Positions 57,561 through 64,000 of a stretch of DNA of 64,000 bases are shown here, one piece after another. Each line of letters begins with the position of its first letter. The first letter of the stretch is position 1. Source of the stretch: Nocardia fluminea (lineage in GTDB: Bacteria > Actinomycetota > Actinomycetes > Mycobacteriales > Mycobacteriaceae); contig NZ_PJMW01000001.1 of the NCBI RefSeq assembly GCF_002846365.1, positions 496,001 to 560,000 on the forward strand, in the 5' to 3' direction. The position numbers and the translations under genes were made by a program. A model generated the notes under the pieces. It was given only the letters and a program-made list of their open reading frames with translations. It was not told the DNA's origin and did not search any database.

Positions 57561-58432
57561 TGGGCCTGCCCGATCTCGCGCCGAGCAGCTGGTTCGCGCG
57601 CTCCTACGACGTCGCGGGCAAGGTCGTGTTGATCACCGGCGCGGGCCAGGGCATCGGCCGTGAACTGGCCGCGATCCTGTCCCACCGTGGTGCGCAGGTC
57701 GTGGTGGTCGACATCGACGCGGGCGCGGCGCGCCGGGCCGCCGACGAGGTAGGGCTGGACGCTTACGGCATCGGCGCCGATGTCGCCGACCGGGCGCAGA
57801 TGGCGGCGGCGGTCGACGAGGTGGTGCGGCGGTTCGGCACCCTCGACGTGGTGGTCGCCAACGCCGGCGTGACGCCCGTACCCGCCACCGTGCGCACGAT
57901 GGACCCGGTGGACTTCGACCGGGTGATCGCGATCAACCTCACCGGCGTGTTCAATACCGTGCATCCGGCGCTGGACCACATCGTGTCCGCGCGCGGACAT
58001 GTCGTGGTGGTGTCGTCGTGCGCGGCGTTCGCACCGGGCATGGGCGGGTCGCCGTACATGGTGAGCAAAGCCGCGGTCGAACAGTTGGGGCGGGCGCTGC
58101 GTGTGGAACTCGCCGCGAGCGGGGCCAGCGCCGGTGTCGCGTACTTCGGCATCGTCGACACCGCGATGACCCACGACATGCTCGACACCGACGACCTGGG
58201 CAGAGAGCTCGACGCGATGCTGCCCTGGCCGCTCAACGTGCGGATCAGCGCCGAGTACGCGGCCCGCACGATCGCCGACGGCATCGCCCGCCGCGCACCG
58301 CGCACCATCGCACCGAGCGGGTGGGAGCCCTACGCGCTGTTGCGCGGGGCGATCAACGTCGTCCTCGATCACCGGCTCGCCGCCGACGCCACGGTGCACG
58401 GGCTGATCCGGGCGATCGAGCAGCGCCGGTGA
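57557..58432 (+). CDS. short-chain dehydrogenase/reductase
   Basis: A 291-residue classical SDR. NAD site VVLITGAGQGIGRELA, DIDAG acidic end of strand two (NAD-preferring), NAGVTP, the Ser in VVVSSCAAF and Y-x3-K as YMVSK. Length exceeds the usual 250 by about 40 at the C-terminus. It probably oxidises a secondary alcohol to the ketone used by the Baeyer-Villiger enzyme. Its start is ATG 57557 (GAGGT upstream), overlapping the monooxygenase stop; ATG 57560 is next. It overlaps the esterase gene by four bases. Confidence 0.91.
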   Translation: MMGLPDLAPSSWFARSYDVAGKVVLITGAGQGIGRELAAILSHRGAQVVVVDIDAGAARRAADEVGLDAYGIGADVADRAQMAAAVDEVVRRFGTLDVVVANAGVTPVPATVRTMDPVDFDRVIAINLTGVFNTVHPALDHIVSARGHVVVVSSCAAFAPGMGGSPYMVSKAAVEQLGRALRVELAASGASAGVAYFGIVDTAMTHDMLDTDDLGRELDAMLPWPLNVRISAEYAARTIADGIARRAPRTIAPSGWEPYALLRGAINVVLDHRLAADATVHGLIRAIEQRR

Positions 58433-59376
58433 GCGCCGAACGCGGGTCGCTGCGCGCCCGCACCGTCCGGCAGGTCTCGGCGTTCACCGTCGGTCAGCTG
58501 GCCGCGTTCGCGCCGGTGAACGCCTACACGCTGGCGCCGTCGCGGCTGCTGATCGAACAGGCACTGCGCGCGGGCGCGCCGCCGTTGCGCGCGACCACGA
58601 CCGAACCTGTCGACGAGGACGGCATTCGCGGCGAGTGGGTGCGTGGACCGCGCGCCGACCGTACCGACGCGGTGGTGCTCTACATCCACGGCGGCGGGTT
58701 CGTCGCCGGTTCGGTCCTGGGGTACCGCGGCGTCGCCTCCCGGCTGTCCACTGCGACGAAGCTCGCGGTGTTCACCCTCGACTACCGGCTCGCCCCCGAG
58801 CACCCGTTCCCGGCGGCTCCCGCCGATGTGGCCGCCGCCTTCGAGTGGCTGACGCGGCGCTATCCGGCGGACCGGATCGTCGTCGCCGGTGATTCGGCCG
58901 GCGGCTTCCTGGCGGCTCATCTGGCCGTCGAGAACGCTCGCGCCGGCCACCCCGAACCGGGTGCGCTGGTGCTGTTCTCCCCGATGGCCGACCTGAGTCT
59001 GGCCATCGCCATCGGCAACGGGAAGGGACGCCGCGACGGCCTGCTGTCCACCCAGATCGCCAGGCAGGCGATCGCCGCCTTCACCGCCGAACCGTTCGAC
59101 CTGCGGCCCGTGCGCGGAATGCGGTTGCCGCCCACGCTGATCCATGCCAGCGACACCGAGTACTTCGGCGCCGACGCGACCGAACTCGCGCGGCGCTGGC
59201 ACGACACCGGAGCACACTGCGAACTGCGGGTGTGGCCGGATCAGATGCACGCCTTTCAAACCCTGCCGATGGTCGTGCCCGAGTCGCGCACGGCCTATCG
59301 CGCAGCGGCTCGCTTCGTCGCCACCCATCTCGAGACCGCCCCTGCGGTCTTCACTCAGAAAGTGCCTGCCTCGTGA
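58429..59376 (+). CDS. HSL-family alpha/beta hydrolase (esterase)
   Basis: A 315-residue hormone-sensitive-lipase-type esterase. The oxyanion motif YIHGGGFVAGS, the nucleophile VVAGDSAGGFLAAH and the catalytic His in WPDQMHAFQTLP are present, with the acid in HASDTEYFGADATE. The GTG at 58429 overlaps the SDR stop (GTGA) and the stop overlaps the CoA-ligase start. In the operon it would hydrolyse the ester or lactone made by the Baeyer-Villiger enzyme. Confidence 0.92.
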   Translation: MSAERGSLRARTVRQVSAFTVGQLAAFAPVNAYTLAPSRLLIEQALRAGAPPLRATTTEPVDEDGIRGEWVRGPRADRTDAVVLYIHGGGFVAGSVLGYRGVASRLSTATKLAVFTLDYRLAPEHPFPAAPADVAAAFEWLTRRYPADRIVVAGDSAGGFLAAHLAVENARAGHPEPGALVLFSPMADLSLAIAIGNGKGRRDGLLSTQIARQAIAAFTAEPFDLRPVRGMRLPPTLIHASDTEYFGADATELARRWHDTGAHCELRVWPDQMHAFQTLPMVVPESRTAYRAAARFVATHLETAPAVFTQKVPAS

Positions 59377-61172
59377 GCATCACCCGTTTCGACACCCTGC
59401 CCGCAGCGTTTCAGCACACCGCCGCGATCGCCCCCACCGCGACCGCCTTGCGCACCCCCGGCGACACCACGACCCTCACCTGGGCCGAGTACGCGTCCCA
59501 GGTCCGCGCCGTCGCCGCCGGACTCGCCGGTCTCGGGGTCCGCCGCGGCGACACCGTCGCGCTGATGATGAGCAACCGGGTGGAGTTCTATCCCCTCGAA
59601 GTCGGCGCGCAGCATCTGGGCGCCACCTCGTTCTCGGTGTACAACACCCTGTCCCCCGAGCAGCTCGCCTACGTGCTCGGCAACGCCGGAGCGCGCGTGG
59701 TGATCTGCGAGCCGCAGTACGCCAAGCTGATCACCTCCTGCGGTGTCGACCTCGACCACATCGTCTGCGTCGACGAGGCACCGGAGGGCACCCTGTCGGT
59801 GTCCGACCTGCTGGCGGCGGGCCGCGACGATTTCGACTTCGACGCCGCCTGGCGCGCGGTCCGCGGCGAGGATGTCGCGACCCTCATCTACACCTCGGGC
59901 ACCACCGGCGCGCCCAAGGGTGTCGAGACCACCCATGCCGCCCTGCTGTTCCAGGTCTACGGCATCGCCGACATCCTCGGCATCGAATTCGGTGACACCA
60001 TCACCTCGTTCATGCCGACCGCGCACATCGCCGACCGGCTGACCGGGCTCTACGTGCAGGAGGTGCTCGGCACCCAGGTGACCAGTGTCGGCGACCCCAA
60101 GCAGATCGCCGCCGCCCTCGCGGACCTGCATCCGACGATCTGGGGCGCGGTACCGCGGGTGTGGGAAAAGCTCAAGGCCGCCATCGAATTCAAGGTCGCG
60201 GCCGAACCCGACGAGACCCGCCGCCAGGGCATGATGTGGGCGATGTCGGTCGCCGCGGCCCGCGCCGCCCATCAGCTCGCCGATGAACCGGTGCCCGCCG
60301 AACTCGCCGCCGAATGGGCGCGCGCCGACGAACTGGTGCTGAGCACACTGCGCGCGGCCCTCGGTCTGGACCGGGTCCGGTGGGCCATGTCCGGCGCGGC
60401 CCCGATCCCGCCGCAGACGCTGGCCTTCTTCGCCGGTCTGGGCATTCCGATCGCCGAGATCTGGGGCATGTCGGAACTGGCGTGCATCTGTAGCGTCAGC
60501 CATCCCCGCGACGCCAAGCTCGGCGCCGTCGGAAAGCTGTTGCCCGGCATGGAATCACGGCTCCGCGCCGACGGCGAACTGCACGTGCGCGGGCCGCTGG
60601 TGATGAAGGGCTACCGGGGCCTGCCCGAGCAGACCGCCGAGGCGATCGACGCCGACGGCTGGCTGGCCACCGGCGACATCGTCAGCATCGACGACCAGGG
60701 CTATCTCCGCGTCGTCGATCGCAAGAAGGAGATGATCATCAACGCGGCGGGCAAGAACATGTCCCCCACCAATATCGAGAACGCGATCAAGGCGGCCACG
60801 CCGCTGATCGGTGCGATGGCCGTCCTCGGTGACGGCCGGTCCTACAACACCGCGCTGATCGTGCTCGATGCCGAATCCGTCGAGCCCTACGCGCGCGAGC
60901 ACGGGCTGCCCGACGCCTCCGCCGCCGCGCTGGCCGTCGATGCCACGGTGCGCGCCGCGATCGAAGCCGGTGTGGCACAGGGCAACAGCACACTCTCGCG
61001 GGTGGAGCAGATCAAGCGCTTCCGCATCCTGCCCACGTTCTGGGAGGCGGGCGGTGACGAGGTCACGCTCACCTTGAAGCTCAAGCGCAAGGTCATCGCC
61101 GAGAAGTACGCGGAGCAGATCGAGCAGCTCTACGCCGACAACCCGCCCGCCGAGGTCGTCAACGCCGGGTAG
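59373..61172 (+). CDS. long-chain-type acyl-CoA synthetase (AMP-forming)
   Basis: A 599-residue ANL ligase of the FadD15/long-chain type. Motifs are LIYTSGTTGAPKGVE (P-loop), WGAVPRVWEKLK, IWGMSELACIC, WLATGDIVSI and DRKKEMIINAAGKNMSP, with the C-terminal Lys in LKLKRKVIAEKY. It activates an acid to its CoA ester. GTG 59373 overlaps the esterase stop. It is the last gene of the seven-gene operon; the 3' end overlaps the convergent PucR gene by 14 bases. Confidence 0.92.
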   Translation: MSITRFDTLPAAFQHTAAIAPTATALRTPGDTTTLTWAEYASQVRAVAAGLAGLGVRRGDTVALMMSNRVEFYPLEVGAQHLGATSFSVYNTLSPEQLAYVLGNAGARVVICEPQYAKLITSCGVDLDHIVCVDEAPEGTLSVSDLLAAGRDDFDFDAAWRAVRGEDVATLIYTSGTTGAPKGVETTHAALLFQVYGIADILGIEFGDTITSFMPTAHIADRLTGLYVQEVLGTQVTSVGDPKQIAAALADLHPTIWGAVPRVWEKLKAAIEFKVAAEPDETRRQGMMWAMSVAAARAAHQLADEPVPAELAAEWARADELVLSTLRAALGLDRVRWAMSGAAPIPPQTLAFFAGLGIPIAEIWGMSELACICSVSHPRDAKLGAVGKLLPGMESRLRADGELHVRGPLVMKGYRGLPEQTAEAIDADGWLATGDIVSIDDQGYLRVVDRKKEMIINAAGKNMSPTNIENAIKAATPLIGAMAVLGDGRSYNTALIVLDAESVEPYAREHGLPDASAAALAVDATVRAAIEAGVAQGNSTLSRVEQIKRFRILPTFWEAGGDEVTLTLKLKRKVIAEKYAEQIEQLYADNPPAEVVNAG

Positions 61173-62388
61173 CGGCAACTGACTCGTCCGCCCCTGCCCG
61201 GCGCGGGCGGACGAGTCGGGTCGTCTGCAGGGCGAAGTAGAACTCGGCCGCCGCGGTGGGATCGGTGCAGCTGCGACCGGTGAGGGCTTCGATTCGGCGC
61301 AGCCGCTGGTGCACGGTGTTGCGGTGGAAGTGCAGCCGCTTCGCCGCGTCGGCCACCACCCCGCCCGCGGCGAACCACGCCTCGAGCGTCTCCAGCAGTG
61401 TGTCGCGCTCCATCGCGGGCAGTTCCAGGACCGGGCCGAGTATCCCGGCGGCGAGCTGGCGGCTCACGTCCGGCAGATACGCGATCAGCAACGGGATCGG
61501 CTGATCGCCGAAGCTGTTGACCTCGACATCCCCTGGCCGGGCGCACCGGCACGCCAGCTTCGCTTCGTGCAGCGCGTCGTGGGCTCGGCGCGGATCGTCG
61601 AACGGGCGGCTCACGCCGACCCGGCCGGAGGCCAGGCCCGCGAGGACCGCGTCGGCCTCGGCGCGCGTCGCGCTCGATTTCAGGCTGATCAAGCCGATCT
61701 GCGTATCGAACTCGACCGTCCAGATCGAGTGCACGCCGATCTCGCGCAGCCTTTCCTCGACACCGCGCAGCGGGGCCGCCACCGGCTCGACGATCTCGGC
61801 ACTGACCACCAGGAACGTCCCGCTGTCGGGCAGGTTCAGCATGCGCAGGGTTTCCCACAGCGGCGCGCCGTCGTCGACGGCGGCGGACAGCAGTGAGCGC
61901 AACGCCAGACTGCGGGCCTGCGCGTCACGATGCGCGCGTTCGAACGCCACCTCACCGTAGGCTTCGGCGGCCGCGCTCGAGTAGTCGTCGATGATGCTCC
62001 ACAGCTCGGAGCCCTTGCGCGCCAGCGATTCCGAGAGTTCTCCGCCCATCTCGCCGAGCAGCCGGTCCCAGATCAACCGGCCCGCCAGCCGATACGCGTG
62101 CAGCAGCGCCGCCAGCGGAACCTGCTGCTCGGCCTTGAGCCGGCCGGCAGCGCGGGCGGCGTCCAGCCGGGGCCGGGCACGGCCCCCGAGCTGGCCGAGC
62201 AGCGTCACCAGGTTGTCGTAGGTGGCCTGGCGCAGGTCCTGGTGGGTCAACCTGGTCGCCTCCGCATAGGCGTGGTCGCCGGACAGGATCTGCGCCACCA
62301 GAATGTCGGTCAGCTCGTCCGCTCGCAGCAACAGCCTGTCGACAAGCTCCACTGTCACGTCGGACGACACCTCGGGAACTGTCGTCAT
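61159..62388 (-). CDS. PucR/CdaR-family transcriptional regulator
   Basis: A 409-residue regulator. The C-terminal helix-turn-helix (LETLEAWFAAGGVVADAAKRLHFHRNTVHQRLRRIEALTG) is the PucR/CdaR type, preceded by a GGDEF-like degenerate domain (about 190-300) and an N-terminal region of unknown ligand. Members activate catabolic genes. It is convergent with the oxidative operon and divergent from the GMC oxidoreductase gene; a palindrome TGTGCA-CT-TGCACA lies in the gap. The ATG at 62388 has AGGGAG directly before it. Confidence 0.88.
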   Translation of the reverse strand: MTTVPEVSSDVTVELVDRLLLRADELTDILVAQILSGDHAYAEATRLTHQDLRQATYDNLVTLLGQLGGRARPRLDAARAAGRLKAEQQVPLAALLHAYRLAGRLIWDRLLGEMGGELSESLARKGSELWSIIDDYSSAAAEAYGEVAFERAHRDAQARSLALRSLLSAAVDDGAPLWETLRMLNLPDSGTFLVVSAEIVEPVAAPLRGVEERLREIGVHSIWTVEFDTQIGLISLKSSATRAEADAVLAGLASGRVGVSRPFDDPRRAHDALHEAKLACRCARPGDVEVNSFGDQPIPLLIAYLPDVSRQLAAGILGPVLELPAMERDTLLETLEAWFAAGGVVADAAKRLHFHRNTVHQRLRRIEALTGRSCTDPTAAAEFYFALQTTRLVRPRRAGADESVAATRR

Positions 62389-62432
62389 CTCCCTATTGTA
62401 GGCGCCACGGAAAGTGCCTCTACCAGCAGCGT

Positions 62433-62446
62433 TGTGCACTTGCACA
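62433..62446. promoter_or_regulatory. candidate operator TGTGCA-CT-TGCACA
   Basis: A perfect 14-base inverted repeat in the 165-base divergent gap between the PucR-type gene and the GMC oxidoreductase gene. It is the only strong dyad in the gap and is a candidate PucR site. Binding is inferred. Confidence 0.55.
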
Positions 62447-62553
62447 CTGAGGTCGCGGTAATGCGCAGCGCCGGACCATAGGCTGCCCGGCCGCCGTCGG
62501 CCACGATCGAGACAAGTGATCCACCTCACTACATCGCATCGAGAGGCATTGCA

Positions 62554-64000
62554 ATGTATGACTACGTCATCGTCGGCGCGGGTTCGGCGGGCGCCGTGTT
62601 GGCTGCCCGGCTTTCCGAGGACCCGGCGGTATCGGTCGCCGTCATCGAAGCCGGACCCGCCGACAGCGCCGACGAGATCCACATCCCGGCCGCGTTCGGC
62701 GCCTTGTTCAAGAGCGAGTGGGACTGGGATCTCGATACCGAACCCGAACCGCAGCTCGGCGGTCGGCGCGCGTACCTGCCCCGCGGCCGGATGCTGGGCG
62801 GATCGAGCTCGATGAACGCGATGATCTACATCCGGGGCAACCGTGCCGACTACGACGCCTGGGCCGCGGCCGGCGCCGACGGCTGGTCCTACGATGATGT
62901 CCTGCCGTATTTCCAGCGCGCCGAGGACAACGAACGGGGCAAGGACGCCTATCACGGCGCCGGCGGACCGCTGCGCGTCGCGGAGAGCCGCTCACAGCAC
63001 ACCCTGGCCGGCGCCTTCGTCGAGGCGGCCGAGCAGGCCGGGTACGCACGCAACGAAGACTTCAACGGCGCAACACAATTGGGCGTGGGTCGCTACCAGG
63101 TGACACAGCGTGACGGGATGCGGTGCAGCACGGCCGTCGCCTATCTGCATCCGGCGATGACGCGCCCGAATCTGACGGTCATCACCGACGCGCTCGCGCA
63201 AAAGGTGCTGTTCGAGGGCGACCGGGCGATCGGCGTCGAGATCAGCCGTGGCGGGGTGGTCGAAACGGTCCGGGCGGAACGGGAAGTCATCCTCTCCAGC
63301 GGCACCTACGGATCAGCGCACCTGTTGCTGCTGTCCGGCGTCGGTCCCGCGCAGGAGCTCGCGCTGTTCCAGATCGAGACGGTGCGCGACCTTCCGGTCG
63401 GTGAGAACCTGCAGGACCACTACATGACGCTGCTCAACTACCGCTCCGACACCGAGTCGCTGATGACCGCGCTGTCGCCGGAGAACCTCGCGTTGCTGCA
63501 GCAGCAGGGCCGCGGCCCGCTCACCTCGAACATCGGGGAGGCGGGCGGATTCTTCGAGACGAGGCCGGGCCTGGCAGGACCGGACGTGCAGTTCCACCTG
63601 GCGCCGGTGTTGTTCCACGAGGAGGGACTCGGCGCGCCCGTCGCGCACGGCTTCGCCCTCGGGCCCTGTGTGCTGAACCCGACGAGTGCCGGCAAGCTGA
63701 TGCTCCGCTCGGCCGCGCCGACCACCGCGCCGAGGATCGTGCACAACTATCTCGCCACCGACGAGGATCGGGCCAGCATCGTCGCGGGTCTGCGCATCGC
63801 ACTCGACATCGCGAGCCGCGCGGCTCTCGCAGCGCACATCACCGCGGACTTCGTTGTCCCCGAGTCCGATTCGGAAGAGGACCTGCTCGCCTTCGCGCGC
63901 AGGTACGGCCAGACGCTGTATCACCCGACATCGACGTGTGCCATCGGGTCGGTGGTCGACAGCCGGCTGCGGGTGCTCGGCCTGCGAGGCTTGCGCGTCG
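62554..64000 (+). CDS. GMC-family oxidoreductase (choline/alcohol dehydrogenase-like), 3' end cut by window
   Basis: At least 482 residues of a glucose-methanol-choline flavoenzyme. The N-terminal FAD motif is YVIVGAGSAGAVLAARL; GMC signature one follows as GGSSSMNAMIYIRG; the catalytic His lies in YHPTSTCAIG near the end. Only about 30-50 residues should be missing beyond the window. It oxidises an alcohol, often choline, an aliphatic alcohol or a polyethylene-glycol-like compound; the substrate is not readable. The ATG at 62554 has GAGAGG at 62541-62546. It is divergent from the PucR regulator. Confidence 0.93.
   Translation, partial: MYDYVIVGAGSAGAVLAARLSEDPAVSVAVIEAGPADSADEIHIPAAFGALFKSEWDWDLDTEPEPQLGGRRAYLPRGRMLGGSSSMNAMIYIRGNRADYDAWAAAGADGWSYDDVLPYFQRAEDNERGKDAYHGAGGPLRVAESRSQHTLAGAFVEAAEQAGYARNEDFNGATQLGVGRYQVTQRDGMRCSTAVAYLHPAMTRPNLTVITDALAQKVLFEGDRAIGVEISRGGVVETVRAEREVILSSGTYGSAHLLLLSGVGPAQELALFQIETVRDLPVGENLQDHYMTLLNYRSDTESLMTALSPENLALLQQQGRGPLTSNIGEAGGFFETRPGLAGPDVQFHLAPVLFHEEGLGAPVAHGFALGPCVLNPTSAGKLMLRSAAPTTAPRIVHNYLATDEDRASIVAGLRIALDIASRAALAAHITADFVVPESDSEEDLLAFARRYGQTLYHPTSTCAIGSVVDSRLRVLGLRGLRV

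Overview
The window is high-GC DNA with dense, short-spaced genes, many GTG starts and many 4-base GTGA/ATGA gene overlaps. The gene set points to a mycolic-acid actinomycete, most likely Nocardia or a close relative such as Rhodococcus: an LmeA-type envelope protein, a divergent aldR-ald pair, an actinobacterial ars cluster with an ArsI/CadI protein, a mmsA/mmsB valine operon, a SigF-type sigma factor, and many acyl-CoA synthetases and TetR regulators. The species cannot be named from sequence alone. I saw no rRNA, tRNA, CRISPR array, insertion sequence or prophage.

Layout. 1-25 kb is mostly housekeeping and catabolic: a PF10118-type protein with a coupled ferredoxin reductase (5' end cut by the window), a secreted esterase, an SRPBCC/acyl-CoA-synthetase fusion, a small alarmone synthetase, a Tat-exported flavin oxidase, a cyclase, an MFS carrier, aldR/ald, a phospholipase D-like protein, an HD protein with its TetR, envelope proteins and a desaturase. 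22.1-25.1 kb is an arsenic resistance cluster (arsC, acr3, arsR, arsI, divergent second arsR). 25.1-43 kb looks like a general-stress island: DJ-1, STAS, hemerythrin, flavodoxin, a metallothionein-like protein, an ANTAR regulator, many small DUF proteins, a Rieske-flavoprotein, a P450, an unusual molybdopterin oxidoreductase and a SigF-family sigma factor. Ten promoter-like motifs of one type (G[TA]T[TG] or GTGT, 14-15 bases, then NGGTA[ACT]) lie in front of its genes. 44-46 kb holds a two-component system. 47.2-51.8 kb is the valine/isobutyrate operon. 52.7-61.2 kb is a seven-gene oxidative operon holding a second copy of the PF10118/reductase pair, followed by a PucR regulator and a GMC oxidoreductase cut by the window end.

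How the genes work together. The 52.7-61.2 kb operon reads as a degradative route: hydroxylation (PF10118 protein plus reductase), alcohol to ketone (SDR), Baeyer-Villiger oxygenation (flavin monooxygenase), ester hydrolysis (HSL esterase), aldehyde oxidation, and CoA activation. The substrate is unknown. The most interesting points are: (1) the twice-occurring PF10118/reductase pair, whose conserved residues fit a carboxylate-bridged di-iron site and suggest an unrecognised two-component oxygenase; (2) a molybdopterin oxidoreductase in which all four iron-sulfur ligands are replaced; (3) a P450 split by a -1 frame change at a canonical G GGA AAG slippery heptamer; (4) the SigF-type promoter island with two paralogous small proteins.
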